A DNA stretch of 64,000 nucleotides from Zelopaecilomyces penicillatus (taxonomy: Eukaryota; Ascomycota; Sordariomycetes; Hypocreales; Pseudodiploosporaceae). The notes beneath the pieces were generated by a model that saw only the letters and a program-made list of their open reading frames with translations, made no database searches and had not been told where the DNA came from. The position numbers and the translations under genes are program-made. Where the stretch lies: NCBI GenBank assembly GCA_005765155.1, contig VCCP01000002.1, positions 2,108,001 through 2,172,000 on the forward strand. The letters are read 5' to 3'. Positions 28,670 through 41,645 of the stretch are shown piece after piece (the stretch's first letter is position 1; the number at the start of each line of letters is the position of its first letter).

Positions 28670-28691
28670 ACTGAGAGCTTTCACTCTCAGT
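28670..28691. repeat. Short perfect inverted repeat downstream of BST1
   Basis: ACTGAGAG and CTCTCAGT are separated by six bases (CTTTCA), giving an 8-bp stem. It lies about 270 bp past the BST1 stop codon, near the island edge, possibly in the 3' untranslated region. No function is claimed. Confidence 0.4.
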
Positions 28692-28962
28692 GTGTTGTGG
28701 AGGGCTCCGCACGAGGACCACTCTAACTGGTAATCATGATTTTTATATACAAGAGATCGTCACCATGAACATTATGGTGTGTGTATAATTGGTGAACTCT
28801 GTGTTGATGACTTAACATCACTCATTATGGCCACCAATCTGGACTCTGGCACATGGTGTAAGTTACGCGCATGGTTGAAGCAACAAGACCTTGCTATGAC
28901 ATCGACCCAAAGCTGCACACCGATTGAGAGACTGAGTTGAGTAGGAAATTATCTCCAATTAA

Positions 28963-31900
28963 TCAGGGTGACTTTCCTCTCTTTCTACCATCGCCAGCAT
29001 TGCCTTCAAACATGGCAACAATGCTGGCAATTGACCAAGAATCCGATGTCGAATGGAGAACAACAAGCCAAGCGGCTATGATATTAACCAAGTAGTGGAG
29101 CACGTAGGCATGAGAAACGCCATAAATGGCAGCGCAAAGCGCAGTACCAAATAGGAGGCCACTAGTCACATGCCGCAAACCACTCGTCATTTGAGGAACC
29201 ATTCTTCCCGTTGTGAGATTCTCCACCAACAAAATGAACGGCATAATTGACAAAACATTATGATGAGACGAGAATGGTGTCAGCCAGTGGACTGCCAGAT
29301 TCCGTATCCAAACAGCGAGAATTGGTAGGTTGATCGGAAGAACCCACATCATGAGAAGAAGAATAGAATGCGAATAGTTGTAGTAGTTGAGATGCAGAGC
29401 AGATTGAGCATCTGCCTGTATGTGCAAGGCTCTGACAACAGTAAAAAGCTGCACTAAACAGGCGACAAGGTAAGCAAATTGAAATGGAATGAAGGTCGAT
29501 ACTAAAAATAAAAGCACAGCGGTAGAAATCATGCGCCGCCTTGGGGTTGACGGTGTAAACGCTGGAAAGTGAGCTTGATGCCTATTGCCAGCACCAGCAA
29601 ACAGGCGCATAGCAAGGATGCCGTACATCGTTCCAAGGGTTTGAGTCAACCCTAGCATGATGAAATGAAGGACCGCACAAACCCCTATACAGACGACACC
29701 AATTAAAGACACCAGGCAAACAAACAAAGGGTCTTCGGTGCCAATTAGCAGGTCATTTTTGTGAAAGTCAATCGTCAGGGGCATAGTCGAGTGTGGTCCA
29801 CTTCCAATAAGGCTGCCCAAAAAAGAAGTTATGCCTCCAAGAGACATGGAAAGCAATGTAAGTGATAGTAAAAGCAGCGGAATTGACTGTCGCAGGGACA
29901 GATCCAAACTTTCAGAGAACGATATAAAACCGCCCGTGGTATCATATACGCGAAACTGTTTGCGAAGGACCAACGTAACAATTAGCAAAGGAAACGCCGC
30001 AAAAACGGTTCGGTATCGCATGTAAAGTTTTCCAAGACTTCCTAGGACATCCACAGTCAAGGTTATGCGAAGTTCAGATGGGCAAGTCGGATCAGCCCAT
30101 ATTCCAAAACCTACTCCATTACTAGATCTGGATTCCAGTGCAGGAGGCATAAAGGGTGCCACCCCATGGAGGCTGATATCCACTGATTTAGCGTTGACAA
30201 AGTATCTGGATTCGTAGGGTTTATCCAGGTATTGTCTTATCAACGGCGCGAACAAATGGTGTCTGTGGCATTGCTGGCTGACCACTTCCATGCTATATGC
30301 CAGGAGACCTGATTTGAGGGGTGGTACACTGACTTCAATGGCCAGCGGTCGATGAGCAGGTAGTGTGAGTGACAAACCAAACGTCAGAAGTTCAGCCAGA
30401 CTGAGATCAAATTTCTTTTGGAACTCAAATTGATTACTAAACTCAGCAATCAAAAACTTGTAGTTTGTTGAACCTGCTGTCTGAATGACAGCGATGAATT
30501 GGTGATCCAAAAGATGCTCAAGATCATATTGTAGGTATAGAAAAGGGTGTCTTGGCTCGTCCCATTCCAAAGGAAACGGGTAGTGACTCTCCTGTGTAGA
30601 TGATGGAAGAACAATGAAGTCAGAGGCTACATTCCTGCAAGCCATTCTGGTCGGAGTGGTATTATTTCCAGCAAAATCTATATTTGACGAGAAATGAGGG
30701 CTCGACGAACCAGGCTGGGAAGGGAATATACTACACGCCAGCACCTGTAGATTCCCGCCTCCTCCAGCTTCCTCGAAGTCGCTGTCAGTCATCAGGGTGA
30801 ACCGCTTCGTTTCTGGAGATCCAAGGGGTGGGATGGGAAGAAGATAGGCCTTGGATTGAGAAGGGGTGTCTAAGCCTTGGAGAATCAGTCGACTTCCAAC
30901 TGGCACCATATGGCTCGAATCATCATTAATGGTAAGCATGGTCGTAGCTTCTCGCAGAGCGTATGTCTTCTCAGCATCTGCCTCCAGGCCTGTCAGAAAA
31001 TTCTTCTTGAGAATCCTCATCCTCTCAGCTCTGGGCTTGGTCTGAGTCGCTCGGTGGACATCCACGATTTCATACAAGGTTCTGGCCACAACCTTTCGGA
31101 ATTGGTCGCACCATAAGATGGCTTGGTGGTCCATACTTGTCCAAACCTTTGGTATACCAGTTGTAAAGACAGTAAAGCCATGCGTTTCAGGCACAAGAGA
31201 TTGAATACTTGCATAATCCGACGGGACCACTGTATCAAGACTACCGCCAGCAATGGAAACAAGAGTCACATGCCACAATGGATTGTTGCTCGCCCACTTC
31301 TGCGAATAAGCCTGCCTCCAGTAAGTGTTAATTTCATCATAAATTTGAACAATTCGTCCGTCGAAGGTAACGGGAGGACGAGCGTGTGGAGCAGACAATG
31401 TGATTATGGTATTGATCGAGTTGGACTGAAAATTTGGCTGGACAAGCATTGCTCGTGCAACAACACCGCCCATTGAGTGGCCGAGGATTAAGACGGAAGT
31501 TGGGTCTGGAAGATGAGACTCTCTGGCAAAGCGCATCGGGTCCGAATAAAGTGATAGTATATATCGAATAGCCTCATTGAGATATTCAGCTTGGTCAAGA
31601 AGCGTTTGACCATGGAAAGCTGTGATATCTTCATTAAAATCCACCGTGAAAAAATCAAGGCTTCGAAAGGTCGAGTCCAACAGGGCATCTCGTGATTGAA
31701 ATTCGTCGTGAAAGTAATTAGCAGCTTCAGCTGCAATTGGACGGACCTGCTTGTAACTCCCTGCGTTGCCCGGAATAAACAGTACAGGAATCCCTTGTAG
31801 CTTTATATAGCAGGCGTATGGTCAGTGCACTATATTGATAACGGTTGGATGGATGTACAAACCCAGTTGTCATCGTCAATTCCCTGTTCGCGGTACAAAT

Positions 31901-32435
31901 AAAGGGAGTATTTACTAGCAAACCTGGTGTGCTCGGTGTCGAAGTCGGCGAAATGGGTATATGATGGTCGCATGTATGACATCCGGCAACCTTTTGGTTC
32001 ATTCTGACGAGAAACAAGTGAATTCAGAATAGCAAATAAGAGAGCCATTCCTAGACATGCAATACTTAGTCCAAGGGTTGATATGAACCACGGTCCACGT
32101 TGACGATTCTGAGAGCTAACAGGGGATGCCACTTTTGCTGCTACATTATCATCTGATGCTGTGACAGCGAACGAAGACGCAAACAATGGGGGCAGAGCCG
32201 TGGTATGGTGGAGAAAACGTTCATTGTGCCCATTGGCGTTAAACCAACTCAGCCCTGTTTGGTCGCCGTGTAGTGAGGGCGTACGTGATTTCAGGCGTGT
32301 GCAGATGCGCTCTGGTTCTGCATTGGAAATTTGTGATTTGTGTGGTTCGTGTAGTTCGTGTGGTTCGTGTGGTTCGTGTGGTTCAAAGGAGAAGTCGCCA
32401 GTCTCATCGGCCGAGGCAGATGACCGCGGGATCAT
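28963..32435 (-). CDS. BST1: GPI inositol-deacylase (PGAP1/Bst1 family)
   Basis: ER membrane lipase that removes the acyl chain from the inositol of GPI anchors, needed for ER exit and quality control of GPI proteins. Two exons: 32,435-31,863 (191 codons) and 31,800-28,963 (945 codons plus stop), giving 1136 aa, normal for the family. Intron 31,862-31,801 (62 nt) has donor GTTTGT, branch CTGAC and acceptor AAG; the phase-0 join gives the family run YREQGIDDDNW-LQGIPVLFI. The low-complexity N-terminus has HEP repeats (about residues 19-32). Next come a membrane segment (about 114-141), the GCRMSYMRPSY block, PGNAGSYKQVRP, the lipase elbow GHSMGG with Ser about 300, and the SMDHQAILWC block carrying the likely catalytic His. 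The C-terminal half has about seven or more hydrophobic segments. The first ATG of the frame is at 32,435; an upstream GTG (32,489) is not a likely eukaryotic start. The frame is intact. Confidence 0.92.
31801..31862 (-). other. Predicted intron of BST1
   Basis: 62 nt, donor GTTTGT, branch GCACTGACC, acceptor TATATAAAG. If unspliced, the first-exon frame stops at 31,830. Splicing restores an uninterrupted match to the conserved start of the lipase domain. Confidence 0.85.
32341..32384 (-). repeat. 9-bp coding minisatellite in BST1 (His-Glu-Pro repeats)
   Basis: Five head-to-tail copies of TGTGGTTCG on the plus strand, one with A in place of G, encode HEP/HEL repeats on the minus strand. Because the unit is 9 bp, copy-number change preserves the frame. 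It lies in the cytosolic, non-conserved N-terminal part. Confidence 0.9.
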
Positions 32436-32798
32436 GGAGACGACTCGATAGCGATCACAGGTGGGAGGGAGGACGGGTGGCAGGATCACGAATAGAAGAA
32501 GCCAGCCAGGCTGCCTAGTCCAAGCAGAATTTCAAGCAGGGAAAGTGTTGTTGTTGGACAAGGGAGATGACGCATACCATACAAGTGGGTCAACCACGGG
32601 AGGCAAAATCCGGTCAGGTTGAGATGAACATGAAGAATAAACTTGGTGATCTAATGTCCATATCAACCCCGGCACTAATGGTGCCATGTCCCACTTTTTG
32701 GTATTTAATTCCCTAATATCCTCGCGATGTGTTAAGCAATATATATAGCTAGAATTCTTCTAGTATAAGCTCGTATTTGGCTATACTCAGCTATTATA
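32436..32798. promoter_or_regulatory. 5' flank of BST1, bounded by a transposon
   Basis: 363 bp of ordinary composition lie between the BST1 start codon and the TA duplication of the adjacent TIR element, so the proximal promoter and leader must lie here or extend into the element. AT content rises beyond about 32,690 (TATATATAG at 32,740-32,748). No specific factor site is claimed. Confidence 0.4.
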
Positions 32799-32833
32799 TC
32801 TCCCCAGGCGCCTTAAGGCTCCATTCATGTACC
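32799..32833 (+). repeat. Left terminal inverted repeat
   Basis: 35 bp, beginning TCTCC directly after TA. It contains the internal palindrome GCCTTAAGGC. Partner of 34,888-34,922. Confidence 0.75.
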
Positions 32834-34887
32834 GAAACTGCAGTGTAGCCAATTAGAATGCAGGCAATAAGGGATACATAGAACTCCACCTAATCTATAT
32901 AATGATAGAAATACCAGCAATTTCCCGAGTTACAAAGAGCTATATTACATTTATTATATCCCTAATGCATCTGTATGGCCCAATTACGCCGATTAAGGGT
33001 ATTTCCATCTAATTAACCTAGAGGCATGCGCTGACTTTATAAGCAAATCTGGCTAAGCTTAAAGCCTTGATAAGCAAGGTAATATGATTTTTTGCCTCTA
33101 TAGATAGAATTATACTATAATATAAGCATAAATTCATCCCTAGCATAAAACCTCTGCCTGCTGCTATTATTATTGGTATAAGCTTTAATAAGGTTATTAA
33201 TAAGTTATTACTATTAAGGGATCTATATAATATAGCACTTCTAATTAGATTATCTATAAAGCTAAAGAAGATAGCTATTTATAAGGATAGTATTAAGAAG
33301 GAAGATTAATATAATTACTTATTAATTACCCTTATAAATTATATATTCAAATCCTAAGTATACTCTTAATTAATCATTAATATCTACTCTATTTATCTTA
33401 TTATTATAAGTAGCTATAATAATCAATATAATAATATCCTTAATATATTTATTATTAAATATTTATTTAATAGCCTATATTTATAGTTTTACTATTAATA
33501 GCTTCTTCTTAATATAGTATTTAACCTTATTACCTATATATATAATTATTAAAAGTAATATAAGGGTATTATTCTTTTAAGTGATTTAATTAACCTAGAA
33601 TTAAGAAAGATAAGTTAATAAAGGGCTTATTAATAAATCTATCTAATAGATTTTAGAACCTATTAATCTATTTAATATTAGTATTATCTTTATCTTATTT
33701 TAAGCCTACTTTAGCTAGCCTTTATTATTAATAGCCTTATCTAAGATAAGAGGCTTGAAAAGATTATAGTTGGTGTAGTAAGTGCCTATAATACTATGGC
33801 CTCTTTATTAAAGAGTAAGGAAAAGATTAGATAAGAAGAAGAGATTATCTAGAAAGATATAATGGCTAGCAGTTAGTAGCCTATTTAATAGAATAATAAT
33901 TATACTCTATATTAGATTAAGAGAAATTGTATCTTTATTAATCCTCTTTTGCTTCTTTATCTTTACTCTAATAAGGCTAAAAAGGGACCCTAATATATAC
34001 TAAATCTACTATAGAAAGTAATTATATTAGATAATAGCCTAGACTTTAAAGCCTATTAGTATAGGCTTTAAAGGGATTATTATAGTATTATAAGATCTCC
34101 CTATAAAGCAAATTATATACTTATCTATAGCAAGAGATATATCTAGAGTATAGAGTATTATAGAGGTTTATTATATATATTAAGATCACTTATTAATATA
34201 TTGATAAGTGTAAGAAAGAGGCTTGTAATTGGGTTATATAGTATTATTATAGCTTTCTTTAAGATTAAAGGTTTAAAGGTACTATAGAAGCTACTAGAAG
34301 TGTTTAAAAGATATATATTTAAGGATAGGGTAAGTTAAAAGCTAAGACTCTAGGTTAGAAGTTATCTAATAGTCTTTAAGCTATTTTTCCCTATATAATC
34401 CTATATAAATTATAATATCAAGCCAGAGATATATCTTTAATCTAGAGATTAATTTCTAAAGTAGCTTTTAGGAATATTCTTATAATAATCCTACTAGATT
34501 AGGAATAGGATCTTTATTAATATATATTATCTATTTATCTATTAGACTTTCTAATATAAAATATTAGAAAAGATATAAGGGGCTTAATAAAAGATCTTGA
34601 ATTTTAGGATCCTGATTAGGAAGATCTAAAGGCTTAAAAATAATATCAAATTTAATGATTGGCTCAAATATAGGCCAGCAGATATTATCAGCTAGCTGCT
34701 TATAAGCATAATGATCTAGTCTAATAAGCAATTTATTATCAAATATATTTATTATAGCAGAAGAGGCTTAAGAATCCATCAGAGTATTATAAGAATACGT
34801 TGTATATAAATTTTGGTATATAGGTTTCTATTGATACTCTCGATCACTTAAAGTCATATATTAGATAGACAGGGGGGGTATAGGGCT

Positions 34888-34922
34888 GGTATATAAATAG
34901 AGCCTTAAGGCGCTTGAGGAGA
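34888..34922 (-). repeat. Right terminal inverted repeat
   Basis: Inverted partner of 32,799-32,833 with five transition differences, followed directly by TA. Confidence 0.75.
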
Positions 34923-34924
34923 TA

Positions 34925-37116
34925 GTTATATAAGCAGATCTGTTTTAAAACTCTATTTAATTAAATAAGTTAAGGCTTTAATTATAAGTATTACTATTTA
35001 TATATCCATGTTTTACTATTTATATATCTAACGCCTTATATTGCCCCTATAGAGGGCCTGTATAGCATCTAGTTTAGTAAAATCCCTATATACCTATTCT
35101 ATAGTATTAAAGTTCTAGTATAATAGAATAGGAAGGAATAATATATTATAAATATAGCTTATATAAAGAAGCTATAAACTTTTATAAAAAAAATTATCTT
35201 AAAGCTATTATTAACTTTATAATATAATATTATATAATATAAGATAATTATATATACCCTTACCTTTATAATAAACTCTTTTTAATCTATAGAAACCTTT
35301 TCTTAAATTTATAACTAATATAATAACCTTAAATTTCAGATATTATAGCCTTTATAATAGCCTTTTAAACTACCCTTATACTAGCCTAAAGAGCTCTTAT
35401 TAATACTCTTTAATAAGCTTTTTAATAAGCCTTTATAATAACTCTTTAAAAACCCCTTTATAATATTATTATTTAAGGTATTAAATAATAGCTTTATAAT
35501 TCCTAATCTTTTAATTTTATTTAAATTTATAACCTATAATAAATTATTTATTTTTTATAGTATTTTTATATTATTAAGGGTATAGCTTTAATTAAGGCTA
35601 TAAATAATAGAAAAGGTATTATAAATAGTATTGAAATAAGAAAAAGCTATTAAATCTCTCTTTATTAATATTAATCTAAGATAAATCTTTATCTATAAAA
35701 ATAACTATCTATTCTATATCTTTATAAAAGTAGATATAATAATAAATGAAAAATAGGTATATAAGATTAAAAATAATTATTATAATTATCTTTAATTCTT
35801 TATAGCCTTTATATACCTAATTCTTTATTAATATATAAAAAAAACAATAAATTAATATAAAAAACTTAATATAATATTAAGCCTTGCTCTTATATAAGAT
35901 AGAATCTATTATATATAATAAGAATAAACTTTATAATAAGCCTTATCTTTTTATAGATAAAGATATTTATAATAATTATTAAAAGTTTTATTTTAAAGAT
36001 TTAAATAGCCTTTCTATTATATAATAATAATTAAATTTTCTTTAATAATATAATTTTAATTATATTATCTATTATAATAAATAATAAATTTAATAGATTT
36101 TTTATCTTTATTTTTAATATTAAAAGAAATAAAAATACTTTTCTAAAGTTTTTAAAATAGATAATATATATAAGATTAATTAATTTAATCTTTATTTAAT
36201 ATAAATTATTAATATTATTAATAAAAAGTTTATTATAAATTTTATTTAGGCTTTTATTAATAATAAATATAAAGAGATATATAAATAGATTTATAAATAA
36301 TTATATATATAATAAATTTATAAAAAAATTAATATCTTTATTATTATTATTAATAAAGAACTTATATTAAAAAAATATATTAAAAATAGTTTTTCTTTTT
36401 ATATAATAATAGTTTAATATTTATTATATTAATATAAATATTTAGGCTAAGATTAAAATATATATAGAATTATAGTATTAATAAATTAAATAAGTTAATA
36501 ATTATATAAACTTTAAATTTATATATAATTAAGGATTATATTCTTAACTTTAGTTTTAATAATAGTTATCCTAATTTAATATAGCTTATTATATTAATTC
36601 TTAAGAGTTATAATATTAAAAATACATTTTTTATTTAAAAAAAGATTCTCTATATATTAAAAAAAGAAAACTTTAATAAAATATAATAATAAATAATTAA
36701 ATACTATAATAAATATTAAAGAATATTCTTAATTATATTAATAATAAATATATACCTTGATATAAATAATAAATAAAATACTTTATTAATTATTATTATA
36801 ACTTTAATTAAAGGATTAATAACCCTATTAAAACTATTTATAAAGATATTAAATTATATCTTATTTTAAGATATGATAATCTTCTTTATCTTTATAATAC
36901 TCTTATTTAAATAATTATAAAAAAAGAATATAATTATAACTATAAAATAATTATTATAAATATTATTATAATTTATAGTATATAATTATAATTAAAGCTA
37001 ATAATAATAATTTAATAAAGGGAAAACAATATATATAATAATACCAACACTACCTATAGAACTATAGTATAATTTTAAGATAATTATATAGCTGGTATAA
37101 TCTATAAGGATTAAAT
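34925..37116. repeat. AT-rich DNA with remnants, no recognisable gene
   Basis: The first ~180 bp still contain blocks such as TTGCCCCTATAGAGGGCCTG; the rest is strongly A/T. A short block at about 36,965-37,015 matches the outer ~50 bp of the copia-family LTR, so a broken copy of that family probably ends here. No coding potential seen. Confidence 0.45.
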
Positions 37117-37500
37117 AAGTAAGTATTATAATTTGTAGTATAAGGTTATAACTAAAGCTAGTAGCTATAGTAGTGGAAGAAAGGCAGCGAATAGTTATCC
37201 AGAGTAAATTCTGAAGAAAAGAAGAAGTAATTATATTGCCAATATAGAAAAGAAAACCAGGATTTAAATAGGAATCTAGCTATCTTATATATCTAAATAA
37301 TACTAGGATTATTTGGAATTATTTAAGAATTCCAAATAATATTTCTTTGGATTTCTAAGCATTCCAAATAATAAGAAAAAGAGGGGCATAAGGGATAAGC
37401 CCTTATTTTACTAGTCTAGCCTAATATAGCAGGTCAGGCTGCACAGGCTTTTTAGGTCTTATAACAGGTCAGGCTGTTATATAAAACCCACTTATTTTAA
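37117..37500 (-). repeat. Solo, lightly mutated copia-family LTR
   Basis: Matches the LTRs at 37,735-38,212 and 41,646-42,068 along most of its length, sharing AATCTAGCTATCTTATATAT, ATAAGCCCTTATTTTA and AAAACCCACTTATTTTAA. It keeps many C/G bases lost in the others, such as CAGGTCAGGCTGCACAGGCT near 37,430-37,450. It may be a younger insertion or one that escaped most RIP. No internal region is attached. Confidence 0.7.
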
Positions 37501-37734
37501 CAGTAAGAAAAGCTATAAAGCAGTAATAAAATAAAATAAACATAAGAGATTAATTAATTATCCTATAATTAATCAAATAAAACAAATAGCTTTTTAATAA
37601 CTAATCTTTTAAATATACTAAAAAATTCTTAAATAAAAAAGGGGAAATCTTAAATTCAATAATATCTACTTATTTAAATAGCCTAGGTATAGCCTATCTA
37701 TTTATATAATTTAACCCCTTTAAATATAGTTTAT

Positions 37735-38212
37735 ATAATTATAGCTTAATTAACTAGTAAAAGAGTGTATTTAACCCAGTTATTAAAATAATAATAAAAA
37801 AAGATAATAAATAATTATTTAAAATAAATTCTAAAAAAAAAAAAGAAATAATTATATTATTAATATAAAAAAGAAAACAGGATTTAATTAAAAATCTAGC
37901 TATCTTATATATCTAAACATATTAAGATTATTTAGAATTATTTAAGTATTTTAAATAATATTTATTTAGAATTTTTAGATATTTTAAATATAAAAAAAAA
38001 GGAGTATAAGAGATAAGCCCTTATTTTATTAATCTAGCCTTATATAATAGATTAAGCTATCTAAATATCTTAGGTTTTATAATAGGTCTAGCTATAATAA
38101 GATAATAGATCTAATTATTAAATTATAATAGATTTAGCTATTAAATTATAATAGATCTAGCTATTAAGGGATAATAGATTAAACTATTATATAAAAATCT
38201 ATTTATATTAAT
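37735..38212 (-). repeat. 3' LTR of copia-type element
   Basis: Heavily A/T-shifted copy of 41,646-42,068. It contains a short triplication of a block like TAATAGATCTAGCTATTAAA at 38,100-38,190 that the solo LTR at 37.1-37.5 kb lacks. Confidence 0.7.
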
Positions 38213-41200
38213 ACTCTCTTTAATAAGTTATATAATATATAGCTAGCTTTTTATAAAGAGTTTTTATAGATTTAATAAGCTTAAAAAGCCTTAAAAAATA
38301 AGGCTTATTAAGGCTTTAATTAATCTATTAATAGATATAGCTTTAATTATAAAATAATTTATTTTAAATAGTTTATTAATTATTTCCTATTTAATATAAT
38401 AAAATTTTAATAAAATATACTTTATTTAGATATATTAATTAAGATTCTTAATATTATATATAAAGGCTATATTATTATAATATAGATTTATAAAGTATTA
38501 AAAAAGGATTTTTAGCTTTTTAAAAAGCTTAAAAAGCTATTTTAGCTTTTTTATAGTTTTTATTAAAATATCTAATTTAATTTCTATAATTAAAAGGGTT
38601 ATAATAATCTATCTCTTTAACTTTTAATAAATAGGTTTATTTATTAATTTAAAAAGATATTTATAGATAGATTTATTAATAGCTTTATAGCCTATAAAAT
38701 TATTATTTAAATAGCTTAATAATTAAAGAGCTAGCTATTTAATTTATATAAGATTTAAAGCCTTATAAAGGATAATTAATTCTTTAAAACCTTTTAGATA
38801 TTATAAAAGATTCCTAGCTATATTATAATAATTAATATAGCTTTATTATATATATTAAGAAAGCTATTAAATTAAAAAGATTATATTAAATTTAAAAAAT
38901 AATATAAAATATATTAAAATCCTTATAATCTATTAATATATTTATTATTTAATAAGAATAAAAGCCTTTTTTAAAAAATCTTTTAATACTTTAGGTTAAA
39001 GAGATATAATTATAAGGATTATATCTTATAATTAAAAGTATTAAAAAGCCTTATTAATATATTAAGATTAATATAATTATAGCTTTTTTTTAGCTTAATT
39101 ATAATTAATTTAAACCCTTAAAAAAAAGGCTATAAGATTTTTATTTTTTATAATAAAGACCTTATTTAATAGATATTTTAGCTTATTAATATAAAATAGA
39201 TCAAATCTTATAATAAAATAGTTATTAATATAAATAATAATAAAGATATTAATTTAAATATTAATAAAGATAGCTAGATTAAAGATTAAGGATTAAAACC
39301 CTAAAATAATTAATAGCTTAATTAATTATTATTATTATTTATAAAGGCTTTATTTTAGCCTATATAAGGCCTTTTTTAATAGGATAATCTATTTTATAAT
39401 AGGGTTATAATTTAATTTAATTAATAAAGCTATTAATAATTAATTTCTAAGGATTTAAATCTTTATAAAAAAGAAAGGATCTTTTAAAAAGTCTATAAAA
39501 ATATTCTTAAATAATTAATTATTTAAAAAAGCCTTTATAAAATTAATTTATTTAATTTCCTAATTATAAAAAGCTATTAAAGCTAATAAAGTCTATTAGA
39601 TAAAAAGAATATTAATAGCTATAAAGGTTTTAAAATGATTTTTTTTTAATTTATATAAAACCCTTTATAATAAGCCTAGCCTTATATTTTAAAGGCTAGT
39701 TTTATACAATTTTTTTATTTAAGAATAAGCTTATTTTTTAGGATTTATTAGTCTTTTAAAACCTTTAAAAAAAATATATAACTTTAGCTTATAAAATTTA
39801 ATAGAATTTATTATAAATAGTATTAATCTATTATTCTTTAATAGGATTTTTTAAAGCTTTTTTCAATTAATAGACTCTAAAAAAGCCTTAATAATAAATT
39901 TTATCTTTAATTTATAATAAATATCTATAAAATAGATAAGATCTAGCTATATAGGTTTAGAATCTTTTAATAACTATTTAAGCTATTTAATAAACTATAA
40001 TAATTATACTATAAGCTATAATATAGATTATAATAAAGGTTATAATAGTTATAATAATTATTATAGTATTTATAATATAGGTTTTAATAGTTATATAGGT
40101 CTTCTAGCTTAATTAAGGGCTTATAAGGCTATTTTTTAATAGATTTAAATAGTTTTTCTTTTTTTTAAAAATCTTTATAAATCTTTTTAAAAGATTCCTT
40201 AATTTCTTTAATTTTATAAGAGCTAGCTTTTATAATTATAGAGCTTTTATCCTATAGCTATTCTAATAAATCTATTATAAGGAATTATAAATTTAAGGTA
40301 TTTAATAAGGTATTAAGTATTATATAAATTCTAATATTATTTCTTTAATATTTAATTTATTATAAAAAAGCCTTTTTTATAGCTTTTAAATATTAATTTA
40401 TTTAATCTATAAATTATATAATAATTAAAGTTAATTATAGCTTAATAAATTAAATATTAAATTTATTATTAAATATCTTTATAAAGCCTTTATAGCTATT
40501 AAAACTAGGCTTATAAAAGGTATTATAAAGAATTCTATATTATAGAATAATATTATAATAGTATTATATATTTAATATTTAATAAGCTTTTAATAATATT
40601 ATAATCTAATTTATAAAGATTTATAGATATTATAAATAGCTATTATAAAATAATAAAAATAAAATAGCTTAATAATAATTATTCAAGCTAAGGCTTATAA
40701 TAAGAATTAAAAAAAAAACTTTAAGTATTTATAACTGGATTAATAAAGCTTAAAGCTATTAATTATAATTATTAAAGCCTTTTAATCTATAGATTTCTAA
40801 AAAAGCTTATATTTTCTTAAATAACTCTTTTAAAACTAGATCCTTTAATATATTTATAAGCTATATTAACTATAATAATAGCTAAAATAGCTTAGTTTAA
40901 GATTATAATAGCTTTTTAATAGTCTTAATAGCTATAGCTACTATAAATTAAGCCTATAATTATTATAATTATTATATAAGCTTTTATATTTAAGACTAAA
41001 AAGCTTATAATTCTAATAAATTCTTTTTTATTAAAAGATTTTAACCTAATAATTTTAGGATTAAATTATTATAATTAATAATTATAATAATATAAAGAAA
41101 AAATAAACTTTTAAAAATAAGCTTATAATTATATAATAATATTATAAATAGTTAAAAGTATTAGTTACAATAATAATATAAATAGCTAGATCTTAATAAA

Positions 41201-41645
41201 AGCTTTAAAAATAATTAATTAATTAAAAAAGGGATAATAAATATAAGGGCTGTTTATTATATATTAGCTATAATCAGATTATAATATAATTAATATAATA
41301 TCTTTATTTAATTAATTAATTTTTATAATCTTATATAGGCCTTTTATAAAATTAATTAATAATTTAAGTAATTAATTATATTTAATATAATTAATAAAGT
41401 TATAACCTCTAATTCTATAAATCTATATTAATAATCTATAAATCTAAAAATAGGTTATATTATAAATCTAAGATTTAATTCTTATATATATAGTTTTTTT
41501 ATAATTTCTGATTAATAGGAAATATAGATTTAATATAATTAAAATAATAGAAAAAATCTAATATATAAAGAGATTAAAAACAATAAAAAAAAGAATCTTT
41601 TTTTTATAGTCTAGAATAATAATTTTTTTAAGCTTATAATCTATT

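Larger units (their letters stand above)
32799..34922. mobile_element. 2.1-kb element with terminal inverted repeats and TA target duplication (Tc1/mariner-pogo-like remnant)
   Basis: The left end begins TCTCCCCAGGCGCCTTAAGG. The right end, reverse-complemented, begins TCTCCTCAAGCGCCTTAAGG. Over 35 bp the two ends match at 30 positions. All five differences are transitions in which the right end carries T or A, three of them at CA/TG steps, consistent with RIP. TA flanks both ends (32,797-32,798 and 34,923-34,924), as produced by Tc1/mariner/pogo-type insertion. The interior is less AT-biased than the retrotransposons but has no open frame, and I could not recognise a transposase. It could be a non-autonomous element or a mutated autonomous one. 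Confidence 0.7.

Noticed and set aside
28670..28691. Rho-type hairpin terminator
   Set aside because: The organism is a eukaryote and no T-run follows; kept only as a plain inverted repeat.
24239..32435. ARG2 and BST1 as a functional gene cluster
   Set aside because: Same strand but separated by more than 2.6 kb of dead repeat DNA, with unrelated roles.
32436..32489. Extended BST1 N-terminus from 32,489
   Set aside because: The codon there is GTG; the first ATG of the frame is at 32,435.
32799..34922. Calling a specific transposase (Fot1/pogo) inside the TIR element
   Set aside because: TA duplication and TIRs fit the superfamily, but I could not read any conserved transposase motif in either strand.
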